Below are positions 35,562 to 47,049 of a stretch of 64,000 nt of DNA, piece after piece. The stretch is from assembly GCA_963995505.1 (NCBI GenBank), contig OZ023181.1, positions 1,711,487 through 1,775,486 on the forward strand, read 5' to 3'. The position numbers and the translations under genes are program-made. The stretch's first letter is position 1, and every line of letters begins with the position of its first letter. The notes beneath the pieces are model-generated. The model did no database searches. It was not told the DNA's origin and saw only the letters and a list, made by a program, of their open reading frames with translations. Source of the DNA: Hypericum androsaemum. Its lineage: Eukaryota > Streptophyta > Magnoliopsida > Malpighiales > Hypericaceae.

Positions 35562-35660
35562 ATTTTCCACTCCTTGACCACCTCCTTAACGAACCCGGTC
35601 CGAGCCTTGTGGACCGTGTCGATGAGAGCCAGAACCTTCAGCCTCAGGCCGCGCTCTATA
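35562..35660 (-). other. Isolated coding-like fragment, not identified
   Basis: On the minus strand a GC-rich stretch reads LRLKVLALIDTVHKAR and then TGFVKEVVKEWK without a stop, in a region otherwise AT-rich. It sits just past the MAEA-like polyadenylation signal. It looks like a lone exon or captured gene piece; the family is not recognised. Confidence 0.35.
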
Positions 35661-35689
35661 TGAGATCAATCGTGAACTTTTTCAAAATA

Positions 35690-36330
35690 GACATAAAATA
35701 TAGATATATTTTTTAAATAGGCAAAAATTTAATATATTCTCAAAATATGTTTAAAATTTTAATTAAATTTTTTTTAAAAAAATGGATTCGACCTATGGTT
35801 GAGTCAGACTCAACTAACTTCTTCTGACACACTTGGTAGGGTACTTTAAAAAATTGTAATAAAAGGGTATTTTTTAAAAATTTTATAAGTGGTATAAGTT
35901 GGTATTAGATTGTCTTAATGAGTTAAATTTTGATTTGATTTTGCTAAATTTTTCGAGACCTACGCGTAGGAACTCAAAAAATTCAGCGAAATAAAAAAAA
36001 TAACTCGTTCGAATACTCAAACAACAACTTGTCACCTTAACACTCTTGAAAATAAATATAAAAAATTAAAAAATGTAGTCGACCTACAAATAGGTCGCCT
36101 CCTTCACCCACTAATTTTTTGCAATTTTTTTCTTTTTAAAGTTGTATAAATTGGTGATCGTTTGTCCAAACGAATTAATTTTTTTAAGATTTCGCATAGT
36201 TCTCGAAAAATTGAGCAAAATCAAATTAAAATTTAACTCATTCGGACAATCTAACACTAACTTAGACCATTTATAAAATTTAAAAAATCTAACACCAACT
36301 TATACCACTTAAAAAATTCATGATCAAATC
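35690..36330. repeat. Imperfect inverted repeat (possible foldback element)
   Basis: The stretch 35875-35965 matches 36195-36315 in inverted orientation. Shared words are GAGTTAAATTTT, GATTTGATTTTGCT and TATAAGTTGGT-type variants. GACCTA words cluster at 35789 and in the middle (36080-36105). No gene and no clear target duplication. Confidence 0.55.
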
Positions 36331-37032
36331 TTCAGCAACAGCTCCTTTGGTGGGTCCTTCCACGCCATGTGTGTATTAGCAAAATATTTGTCTCGGAATT
36401 AAACTTTCAGCCGCAAACCTCATCAAAATAGACAATCTTTTAGTTAAATCGAGCACGATAAACTGAATAATTTAATTGTGAATGAGTATGATCACAAATT
36501 TAACAATTTAAATTCAAACTCGATACTTCAAGTTAAGCTAGAACAATTTTTTCTCAATTTGTAACACTTGATCATTCAATTAGAGCAAGTATCATTACTA
36601 ATTGATCTAAATGTTGAATGATATCCACCCCTAGAAAAAAAATCAAAGCATATAAATGCAATATCTTAGGGGTTTGCAAGTGGACTCACATTTGATGCAT
36701 GATTATTACTCATTCACCACAAAAAAATTGAACAATACAACGGTAAAAATGGATTTACATACAGTTGGCGCCAAAATTAGGACCCAAGAACCAATCCTCC
36801 AAAAGCCTTAGAACATGGCCGTGTTAAACGGGGGAAGGTGCTCAGGCACTTCGCCACATACACTACAAAAACGGTTGCCTTTTTAATTTCCCCCCACCGA
36901 CAATTATGGGTCAAACTCTTAAACCCACCACTCACAACACTCACTCACATAATTACTTCCCATAATTTCTCTTTAAATAAATCCCACATCCTCTTTTTAT
37001 TTCATAATTTTTAGACGGGAATTCGCTCGACT
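36331..37032. other. Spacer upstream of the GT47 gene
   Basis: No coding signal; contains the upstream promoter of the GT47 gene. Confidence 0.45.
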
Positions 37033-37039
37033 TATATAA
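37033..37039 (+). promoter_or_regulatory. TATA box of the GT47 gene
   Basis: TATATAA 190 bp before the start codon in a sharp AT-to-neutral transition; predicts a leader of about 160 bases. Confidence 0.65.
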
Positions 37040-37228
37040 GTTTGAGTGGAAAATAAACAAAATGTACTGTGTCCGGTCCTTTTTGACCACTTCCTCACCA
37101 TTCCCATTACATACACCAAAAGAAAGAAAAGAGAAAGGAATCATAATAAAGACAAAGCTGCTCTAAGATGTCTTAAACCAAAAGGACCACCATTAAAGAT
37201 CCCACCTTTACTCTGTAACTCACCACCA

Positions 37229-38623
37229 ATGGCGATAAAGATCAAAACTTTACTCCTCCTGGCCTCCTTCCTCCTCATCCTCCTCACAAACCCAGCTGCC
37301 TCTCTGGACCCATCTGGAGGGGAGGAGGAAGAAGAAGCCGAGACCAACTGTACCAACCGTTGGATCCACATAAGGCGGCTGCCTCAAAGATTCAACCTTG
37401 ACCTCCTCACCAATTGCTCTGTTTACTCTCCTCTGTTCTTCAACTTCTGCCCTTACTTGTCCAACCATGGCTTGGGCCCCAAGACCCACAACCGGTCCCA
37501 CTCCTGGTACCGCTCTGACCCTTTACTCCTGGAGCTCACCTTCCATAGGAGGATGCTTGAGTACCCTTGTTTGGCTTCGGATCCGAAGCAAGCCAATGCG
37601 GTGTTTTTGCCTTACTACTCTGCATTAGACTCACTTAGGTACTTGTATGGGCCTGATGTTAACAATAGTATGGCCCATGGGATTGAATTGTATGATTTCC
37701 TTGAGGAGAATGATGGGTGGATATGGAGGAGGCATCATGGGGTTGACCACTTTTTAGTTATGTCTAGGCCTGCCTGGGATTTCTCCCAGGCTTTGGATGC
37801 TGACCCTCCTGTTTGGGGGACCTCGTTTCTCGAGCTGCCCGAGTTTTACAATGTCACTGCCCTTGTTGTTGAAGGGAGGCCCTGGCCATGGCAGGAGCAG
37901 GCTGTGCCTTACTTGACATCTTTCCATCCGCCTAATCTGGCCCTGCTGCAGTCTTGGATCCGTCGCGCGAGGAACTCGCGGAGGACCACCCTGATGCTGT
38001 TTGCGGGGGGTGGTGGGGTTGCTGCCACGCCGAATATCAGGAGGAGCATCAGGGATGAGTGTGAGAATGAAAGCTCTCTGGCGGTTGTGAATGGAACTGG
38101 CACCAGTGAAGGGTACCCGTATTCTAAGGTTTGTGAGGTTGTTGACTGCTCGAATGGGATATGTGAGCACGATCCTATTAGGTATATGAGGCCGATGTTG
38201 GAATCCACATTCTGTTTGCAGCCTCCAGGGGACACACCAACCCGACGATCCACTTTCGATGCGTTTGTTGCAGGGTGCATACCGGTTTTCTTCGAGCACC
38301 AATCTGCAAGGTTGCAGTACGGTTGGCACTTGCCAGAGGACGATTACGAGGAGTTCTCGGTGTTCATCCCCAAGGAGGACGTGGTTTTCAAAGGGTTGAG
38401 GATCTTGGATGTGTTGATGGGGATACCAAGAGCTCAAGTGAGGAGGATGAGGGAGAGAGTCACAGAGTTGATGCCTAGAGTGGTCTATAGGAGGCATGGA
38501 AGTTCTTTGGGTTTAAGGACCAAGAAAGATGCATTTGATATTGCTGTTGAAGGTGCCCTGAAGAGGATCAATTCCAGGCTTGAAGGAGGGGATGAGTTTT
38601 TGATCAATCAGCCTAGCTCCTAG
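37229..38623 (+). CDS. GT47 exostosin-family glycosyltransferase, probable xyloglucan galactosyltransferase (MUR3-like clade)
   Basis: Intronless, 464 residues. The first in-frame ATG is 37229; the frame is open further up but has no ATG. A cytosolic Lys-rich tip and a membrane anchor (about residues 6-26, [12 protein letters not shown]) fit a type II Golgi protein. The exostosin domain spans about 40-430 with [67 protein letters not shown] and the acceptor/donor block [26 protein letters not shown]. Several N-glycosylation sequons are present. Members of this GT47-A clade add galactose to xyloglucan side chains in the Golgi; this one resembles the less-studied GT19-type branch. Substrate is inferred from family only. 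A long open frame on the opposite strand is a shadow. Confidence 0.92.
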   Translation: [464 protein letters not shown]

Positions 38624-39031
38624 CTTATAATCTCCTCTCTTTTTTTGGCTCTTGTAATTACTGTTTGTTGTTGTTCATTGTTCTCACTTCAACATTTTCT
38701 TTTTCATCCTTTTTTGCACTTGACACCACTCAAAAACTTGCTGAATAGATCAGATGATTGCTTCTTGTACTGACAATAAGCTACTCAAAATTTTGGGTTG
38801 GAGCTTCTGAATTGAAATTTCAATGGATTCCGGAATTTCATTGACGTGGAATAGAACTTATTAAGGAGACAACAGAACAAAATGGTTGTGGTGGCAAACA
38901 TTTCCAGTTTTCCAGAGTATCCAAATTGCAAGAATTGAAAAGGGAAGTCAAAAACTAGAAACTTTGGTGGGTAATAAAGGGATTCTCTATCTGATGTTCT
39001 ATTGGCATATTGGTCTTGGAAAGTAAAAGCT
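38624..39031. other. Convergent 3' ends of the GT47 and KASIII genes
   Basis: 408 bp between two stop codons facing each other; must hold both 3' UTRs and terminators. No other gene seen. Confidence 0.6.
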
Positions 39032-42000
39032 TCATCCCCATTTGACAATAGCAGAACCCCATGTTAGTCCTGCACCAAATCCAGCAGTGGCAATAGTGTC
39101 GCCTGACTTCACTTTCCCACTTCGAACGGCTTCATCTAGTGCCAGCGGGATTGATGCTGCGCTTGTATTCCCGTAGTTCGCCAAGTTTGATAATACTCGT
39201 TCTGGCGTGACCTGTAATCTTGTGGCAACACCATCGATGATCCTTTGGTTCGCCTGCAGTAATTGAACCTCATGACATTTGTACTTCATATGCATCAAAA
39301 TATAATCTCAGCAGAATCACTTGCTTCTTGAAAACCCTGAAGTTTTTAGCTGGTAGTTTTCTACTTTCCTTCCTACTGGCTAACCTGAGTACTTTTCTAC
39401 AGGAGCTCCCATTCCAACAAATTAAGCAATACAAGAGCAAGGTAATTCTTGCGAACATCTAAATCCGGTGTCACTCTTAGATTTACTAGTACGAAAACTG
39501 GGTGTAAAATCATCTAACATGGACTTCAAAACTCCCTCGGCGACTGATAAATCACTGCTACTATAAGCGTGTTTTAGAGGCTAGAGCTTCGGAACTCTCG
39601 AAGCGGGAAGGCAACATAGGCAGTTTAAGTAATCAAACCAAAGGTGTAAACTTATCTGCACACTAGAACGTATTAAATACCTTCGCCTAAAAAAGAACAG
39701 ACCAAATACCTGATGGAGCAGTAACCAATCTATGCTTGACGCGCTGATACCAGCCTTTTCTAGGGCGGCCTCAATAGACTGAGGTACGCATCGTACTGCA
39801 AACCGGAAAACCTCTTTTCCATTCATTTGAATGCAAGAATATGAACTGCGTTTGGGAGGGAAGTTTGCTACTGAACCATTAGAACCTAGTTGATGATCAA
39901 CTTCATTTCCTTGGATAGACGCATTTAAATTTCTGAGGATAATGGAGAAGAAACAATAATCCAATGTCAAGCAGAAACAATGATGTAGCATTTTGACATA
40001 GGGTGAGGAGGAGTGCATGCCTTTGACCATCACCATCGCTATGCAAGTCAAAGCTAAACAATCCGTCATCCTCACTGTCACAGGCCTGCAGAATGACACA
40101 AGGATGAAATTTTGAGGACAAAATTGATTAAGTCGAGAATTAACTTTTTGGTAAAGCAACAGGGTAATGGCCAGAAAATTTGCCCCTCAGAAGGGGCAAT
40201 CCAGGACAGTTAAAACTTAAAAGTCAACATCATCATTAGAGGTTGGCAGCCATGGTTTCCATGTATGACTCGAGGCATTAATGCCTAAAACTTGACAGTT
40301 GATATGAAATATTCTGCAAATTAATAGGATGAATCCCTCAAATTCTAGACTAGAAGACACAAATGGTAACATGTGTCAGATTGTTCACAAGACATACTCC
40401 GACAGGACACAAACTGAACCCGACGAAAGATGTAGACTAGAAATCACATATCATAAATGACCGTAGAGCCGTGCTACTCAGGAAAGAGAATACCCTCCTG
40501 ATAACTTTCAAAAGAAATTTGGATCCAAAAGACCATGCACTCTTTTAATAACTACTTCCACGGGGCAAATTAGGGACTTCAGCGATATATAGATAATCAC
40601 CTGAACAAGGACAGCACCAGCAGCATCACCAAAGAGGATACAACTCCCTCTATCTGTCCAATCAACATACCTAGAAAGAGCGTCCGCACCAATCACCAAA
40701 ACATTCTGAAATGCACCTCCTGAAATGAACAGGGAATAAGTAAAACTATTAGGCCATAGAAGCTGTAACTGAGTATGAACAGTGCAGGGTAAACAAGATC
40801 GTCACCCCTGATGTAACAAGCAGCCGAGACTAGACCCAGCACAAACCCACTGCACGCAGCTGTAATATCGTAAGCCAACGGATTGGATTTACATCCCAAT
40901 GCCTTCTGGATCTGAGAAAAATTTCAAAAAGGTAACGAGAAAAAGACAACTGTATATCATCAATTAATTGCAGCATTCTGAAGAAAAGGCAAGTGGAAAA
41001 GGATATCCTCCTAGTTGCGTCTCTTTTCTGACTCATCTATTATCAGATACTCATAGTTGATGATTAACAAATCCAGATAGCAGAGGGGAAAACACAGGCT
41101 CGTGTACGACCAAGTTCGGCAAACAGGAAACGAAAAATTGGCAAGATGATTGTACCAAGATTTCAAACAAAGATAATTGCTGAGCATAAAGCCGGAACTT
41201 GGCATCAATATATTAAGCAAGCTCTGTAGTTAGAAATTAAGCAGGAAACCAATCTGGCATGCCTTCACTTTGTCATATTGAAATAAGAGACTATTTGAGC
41301 TTGCCCGTTGTCCACGGTGTTGCTTCACTAGCAACGTATCAACTAATAACACCATACCTGAGGAGCACTACCAAAAAGATCTTCCGGAGTAGATGTGCAT
41401 AGCAAGACTAAGTCCACATCATCGGGGGCAACCCCTGCCATATCAAGTGCTTTTTGTGCTGCTTCAGTTGCAAGAGAAACTAAGCTCTCTTTACCTGAGC
41501 AGATTGCCAAAGCCTAGTTAAGCGACTCCTAGAACGTGAAACATCTGATCCTACTACGCTAAGTGGTGTCATTCAACCGTGCAGCATATTTTCTGTTTAG
41601 TGCCCTTCAAACAAGATTTCAGCTAGCTTGTCCTTATTTTACTTTAGAAACTGAGCTAAAACCGGCAAGCCCACCATATGCAGCTTCCGAAAGCTATTAA
41701 AAGTCTGGCATGTATTGCTTCCCAGGTAACAACCAACCTGTAAGAACTCGACGATTCCGAATCCCAGTACGCTGCGATATCCACTCATCATTAGTATCAA
41801 CTATTTTTGAAAGATCGTCGTTTGAAACCTGAAAGGTAGGTACTGCTGAGCCGCATCCAACTAATTTGCAGCCCTTGCTAACAAACCTGAGTAAAATAGA
41901 GGCAACGCAATTAAGATTCCAATAACCAGCCAAAAATTTTAGTACCAACTGTCAGATTCCTATTGTCAAGACAACAAAGCAGAAAAAAGGAAATCCAGTA

Positions 42001-42693
42001 GTATATTAGGAGCCAGACATTAACATTTTCCTCAGAAGCCATATGCCCAGAGATTCGAGACGATGCTAATTATAAATAAAGAAACAAATAGAATAAATCA
42101 GATGGGAGGTAGCAGTTTCAAGCTCTGATCATTTTCTGCTTCTTAAAATAGTAGCTCTGAGGCAATGCCATGGAGCAGACAAGGACTTAAAAATTCCAAA
42201 GTAACAAACCCTGATACACCATTCGAGTTCGAGTTTTCAACTCAAACACCATCTCGTAGCATCAGATCATAATCCGCTCTGCAACACGCGAAGCCAATGT
42301 AAATAGGCCCGCTGTTGGCCCCAGCACTAATAATTCGGACAATCATTCCGAGCTTGTGCAACAGCATTCTTCCACTAACCAAATAATTGACCACAACAAA
42401 CAGGCTTATAATTACCCCCATTGATCACAGACACAAGCAGAACAAAACCATCCTAGCCAAGTAGCCAGCCAACAACCATTGACTTTCAACATTCACAGAC
42501 TCACTCACCTGGGGGCCCTTGGCTGGGAAGAAGAAAGCTTCTCAGCACCTTCAGTGTTGCTGGTGCAGTACACCCTAGTGGAGGCTACCTCAGGGGAAAA
42601 ATACCCAGATCCCAAAACTCCTCCTATTGAAGGCTTAGCAGTTGCCCTAAGCCCAGGGACTGAGGAACTAAACAGCCCATATGCATTAGCCAT
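39032..42693 (-). CDS. KAS3: 3-oxoacyl-[acyl-carrier-protein] synthase III, chloroplastic (KASIII, FabH)
   Basis: Eight exons on the minus strand: 42693-42509, 41886-41738, 41494-41358, 40911-40806, 40719-40601, 40085-40021, 39932-39710 and 39253-39032, giving 401 residues in frame. The start ATG gives [11 protein letters not shown], and a Ser/Ala-rich plastid transit peptide runs to about residue 60. The enzyme condenses acetyl-CoA with malonyl-ACP, the first step of plastid fatty-acid synthesis. The catalytic triad is complete: Cys177 in AACSGF, His327 in LLHQAN and Asn357 in NYGNTS, with the 30-residue His-Asn spacing of bacterial FabH. Exon 6 ends at a GC donor (AAAG/GC): the nearby GT choices bring a stop at once, while the GC junction restores the expected reading. 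Transcribed towards, and ending 408 bp from, the GT47 gene. Confidence 0.96.
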
Positions 42694-43579
42694 TTCTAAC
42701 TCCCAAAACACTCCAAAGAAGTAAAACCAAAAACAAGAAAGGAAGGGACTTTACTCCTCAACACCAGAATTCTTCTGACAAAGTGAGAAGTGCATAGACA
42801 AGACAGAGCCCATGGGGTATAATTATAAAAGACACGACTTTAAAAACACTTTGGACAAAACCCCAATTAGCTGGTAATGTCCAGGATCTAAAATAATACC
42901 TAAAGGCTGCGACTTCGACACAAAAGATGCAATCTTTTGAAACAAGAGGGCGACTATGCCAAACCCAATTCGGAGGAAACCCCAAAGCCTCCACTTTTGG
43001 CCTCTCCTCTATAAAAGGCAATAAAAAATAGGTTCAGACTAAAAGCTCATGCAATGTTCTCCCGAGATTGGTGTCTCCATTGATACCACCCAAGTAGAGA
43101 GGGACACCCAATTTGACACCTAAGCATTAAAGGGTTGTACTTTAATCTGATTGTTGTCTCAAAAGATTCAATTTTTATTGGTCGTCTGCTTTGAAGCGTG
43201 TAGTGTAGGGGTCTGCCCTGTAGTAGGGTGGTTTTCTTTTTCATGTTAAAAGTATGAATCTGTTTGGTAGCTGCGGACTAAATCAAGTTTAAGGTTGTAA
43301 AATTATATATCTATTTTTGAATTACTTAGTATCAAAATAAGATAAAACTGATAAATTTAAGTTTGAATTAGGAACATTAAGAAAAATAATATTTTTCCCG
43401 GTTTAAATTATATGGTATCTTGATACCAATTGATAATTGGTCACTTGTTTTTTCACGAGAGTGTATTTCATAATCAATTTAGTGCTTCGGTGCCTTCTAT
43501 GTCATGACTTGACTCTTTCCCACCCAACAGTTGGAAGTTTGGTTAACAAAATGTAAAATGTAGAAGAAATGTTTGATGA
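42694..43579. other. Upstream region of KASIII and spacer
   Basis: No gene. The first 250 bp should contain the KASIII leader and promoter; no TATA box could be assigned with confidence. Confidence 0.45.
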
Positions 43580-43588
43580 TTATAACTA

Positions 43589-44521
43589 AGATAATTGGCT
43601 TACGTCGTAATTAAGGATAGAGTCTCTGCTATTCGAAATATTATTTTGTCGTTCCTGTTTTTTATAAAAATGTTGGTCTCGGATCCTTGACTGATGTCAG
43701 CACCCAATTTTCTCTTTTTTTATCATGTAAAATGACATTTATATCTTTACACAAAAAACAAAAAAAATATCAACTTCAACATTCGAACACCCTAAGAACA
43801 CCAACTTAAAACCAGAAAATGACACCAACTACAATGCCAGATCTCATATTACACCAATTACAATGGCAATCGTCATCTACACCAATTAATAAATCCAAAG
43901 CTTTGAAGACTTCACATTAACTAGAAGCAAATCCAAAGCTTCTAATTCAACGGTGTCGTCGCCCTCTAATGTTAGGGCAAGGGAATTTGGGGAAGAAGTA
44001 AGGGAAATCTGGCAAATCTAGGGGGGTTAAGGCCGCGTTTGGCTCCGAAGCAAGCGACACCGGGTTTGGACAACGACAACGACGTGGAGTGCACTAGGCC
44101 TTGGCGTGGAAGGATCTCTTCCTCTATTATGGCCTCTCTCACTTGGGGCTCCGCCCTTCGGCTCACCCTCCTCCTACTCCAGATCCCCTTTCTTCCACTT
44201 TTTAATTTTTTCTGGGTTTTGTTCTATGTGGGTGTTCGATTGTATTTAGGAGCTGTGGTATTTTTTGGTGTCATCTTTGTAGCCGTAAGTCAATTGGATT
44301 ATCATAGATGGTTACTGGGTTCTTTGGTGGCGTTCCAAGCATGATTTTTTTTGTAAGGGTATAAATGTCATTTCACATGACCAAAAAAGAGAAAATCTAG
44401 TGTTAACATTAGTCAGGAACTCGAGACCAATATTTTTACAAAAAATAAGAATGACAAATTAATATTTTAAATAGCAGAGACCCTAACCTTAATTATGACA
44501 TAAGCCAGGGACAATTTTTCT
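43589..44521. mobile_element. Mutator-like long-TIR element with non-TE interior (933 bp)
   Basis: Arms of about 165 bp (43589 to about 43757, and about 44353-44521) match in inverted orientation, with GGCTTA, AATTAAGG, GTCTCTGCTATT and AAATGACATTTATA in both. Flanks TTATAACTA (43580-43588) and TTATAATTA (44522-44530) agree at 8 of 9 bases. The interior is GC-richer on its right half and carries a short open frame, so it may be a Pack-MULE. Confidence 0.8.
44129..44344 (+). CDS. Small hydrophobic open frame inside the Mutator-like element, doubtful
   Basis: 71 residues from ATG; the frame is open 30 codons further up without an ATG. The reading MASLTWGSALRL is followed by two strongly hydrophobic segments (about residues 12-30 and 32-56). 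It ends in the right arm of the element, so its 3' part is element sequence. It may be a captured N-terminal membrane-protein fragment. No family recognised. Confidence 0.25.
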   Translation: MASLTWGSALRLTLLLLQIPFLPLFNFFWVLFYVGVRLYLGAVVFFGVIFVAVSQLDYHRWLLGSLVAFQA

Positions 44522-44530
44522 TTATAATTA

Positions 44531-46385
44531 TGATCTCAAGCTGTATGCTTTCTTCAAGTTGCCAACAAATTCTAGTAGTTGTTAGGTGTCTTCGACAATT
44601 TGGCGTACATATCGAAATTTTTTGTTTTGTAATATGCATGTATGTGTATGTATCTCTATGTGTATGTATTTGCATATGCATATGTATCTATATGTGTACG
44701 TATATGTATATATTAGTATACTTCTTTACCCTATTGGAGTAATTAAATATTTTTACTTAAGAAAGTGATTGTATAAGGAAATAAGTCCTTGTAACTTTTA
44801 ATTGATAACCTTAAGAATCAGTAGTTTATTTTCGAGAGAAAAAAACCGTCCTCCGGTCAATAAACTATTAAGTACAAGCATGCATGTAGATGGTTTTGGT
44901 AGCTTCTTTTCTGAAGAGGATTTGGTACCTTGGTAGGCTAGAACATTTTTTTCTGTTAGGTGCTAGGTTAGAAATTTGAAAGTTAGCAAATGACAAGCCA
45001 ATTCACTATTGTAATAAACCAAGTTCGAATCTATATAATGTTTATGGAAATATCCATCCATCAATGCCATTTTGATAGTATTATCAAATTATATATCAAA
45101 AAAGGTTTTTTTATAAAAATGATTTACTTGAAATATTTGAATTTGAAGTCTTCATTTTCTTGCCAACCCAATATCTCCATGCTAATATTTTTTTGTGTGG
45201 GTGAAGTGGTGAGTGACTCTCCTATTCATACAAGAAACATGACATATTGCAATTAGATGAGGGAAACTCACCCCTATTGATGTCCTCCATGGACAAGGGC
45301 ACACAACATGTAGGAGGGTATCTAAAAAATGCAAACCAAAAGAAAAAAATTAAGTATTACGCTAGATTCCAAGTTCAAGCTCATAAGAAGGCGCTACTTT
45401 TCTCACTATTTAAAGATCCTCATCGACTCTTTTAAAAAAGAAAAGGAAGTACCACAAACAAGAAGATGGGGGTCGAGCTCATTATTGTCATCCCTTAGAA
45501 CCTGCGCAAGACAAAGACGGGGTTTCTTGCAGTTGGAGCCTCCCAACAGTCTATTCGGCTATTCATTAGGTAGCCAACATGAAGTTCACTCGTCCCGGAT
45601 ACATATAGCCAGGAGACATACATCAACTCGAGTTCGCTGAGTTGGCCAATACCATTCCTCGTAAGGATGAAGACTGATCCATATCCTTCCACCACATTCT
45701 ATAGTAGACCTATCGAAAAAATGTACAACCGTACAAGATGGCTCTTTAATTACCTGGTAGGCATGTTAAATAATTTTCCTTACTTGTTCCCTCTACTCTT
45801 AGATTAGAAGGTCCAGAGATTAAAATATAATATAATATAGTCAGTCAACTTCAGTCGTTCATGGGACAGAATTCCACAACGATGAGAATTAATTGCATGC
45901 CCTGGAGCTATCACACAAATTATATTGGTAGAGCACAGGCTAAAGTACATCTTTTTGCGCCCTCCTTTTCTAGGGAGGAATTTAGAACCTTTGTGTTTCG
46001 ACTATTTTCGGCCTTTCTTCAACTTGAAGTAAGGGAGTGCAAGTAAACTGATCTGAACGTCCATGAATTTGCACCAACCACAGAGAATAAGAACAAATAT
46101 ACTATCATGGGTGCAAGTATTAGTAGTTTCACAAGGGCATTAAAAAGTACATTTTCAACCACCATATTAGGGCATGGTAGCTCCACTTGTGTAATTAACT
46201 ACTAACAGAGTTAAGAATTTAAATGGGCATTAAGGTGGAAAAGAATGCCTTAGCATTATATATTTTGGGTATAAAAACAATATGTAACTTAAATAGGAAA
46301 ATTCAATCCACGTAAATTTTCTCTGGCAATTTGTAATACCATGTATGTTTTGGAAAGGTATAAATTCTATTGATAAAATATTATT
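44531..46385. other. Intergenic spacer with a TATG-type microsatellite
   Basis: No gene supported. 44634-44715 is a degenerate run of TATG/TGTA words. A less AT-rich stretch at 45240-45700 has overlapping short frames on both strands, but none resembles a family. Confidence 0.4.
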
Positions 46386-46462
46386 TGTCAGAAATAGAAT
46401 TTGAACCCGCGCCCTCTTTCAAAGACCAGAACTTGTGCCTTAGACCACTCGGCCATCCTGAC
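46386..46462 (-). pseudogene. tRNA-Leu pseudogene with a collapsed anticodon arm
   Basis: On the minus strand the 5' part (GTCAGGATGGCCGAGTGG), the variable arm and the 3' part ending TTCTGACA are those of a plant tRNA-Leu. The acceptor stem GTCAGGA pairs with TTCTGAC, allowing one G-T pair. The 5' side of the anticodon stem is missing: about 7 bases before CAAGTTCTGG are lost compared with tRNA-Leu(CAA). The T-arm also reads GGTTCAAATTCTA with mismatches. It cannot fold as a working tRNA. Confidence 0.8.
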
Positions 46463-47049
46463 TTGTTGTATGTAATACCATGCTGTCATCTACAATAGAT
46501 TGAACAGACATCGACTTAACTTGAGCACTACAAGCAGCAACTTCGGATTGGCCCGATGTAGTTTCCGTCAAATAAAGTACGGATACGTGTTTTGGAACCA
46601 TCATTCAGAAATTCGTAGTTCACGCTTGAAAATGTGGTTGAATAAGGATTGATTACCTGAGCATCACCTATGTCATGGGTGTATCTTTATGGCACGTTGT
46701 ATGCTTCAAGTGTAAGGTAGAAAGTTTAAACTTCGTTCTGATGTTCGTTATCTAGTACGCAAGGTACGGTGCCTGTGGTATTTTACTTTCTTGACGGTTG
46801 ATCTTGGAAAATATGCAACTTCATTTATCAAAAGAAAGCTTCAACATCATCATCCATCATCTCATATTGCGTTGGAAGCAAAACTCGACCCGATAAAATA
46901 CTAGCAATGAATCCACTTGCTTTGAAATTTAAACAAGGGGAAAGATCCTCTGAGTTAATCTAATTCCTCAGCAGTTAACAGGCCCCAATCTCTAAAATAG
47001 AAAATCTACATCGGCATGGCGACAGTGGCATCCAAGTTGACAACCCTTT
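46463..47049. other. Intergenic spacer, no gene seen
   Basis: No coding, RNA or repeat signal supported. Confidence 0.45.

Noticed and set aside
37754..38497. 247-codon frame on the minus strand
   Set aside because: It is the shadow of the GT47 coding sequence on the opposite strand.
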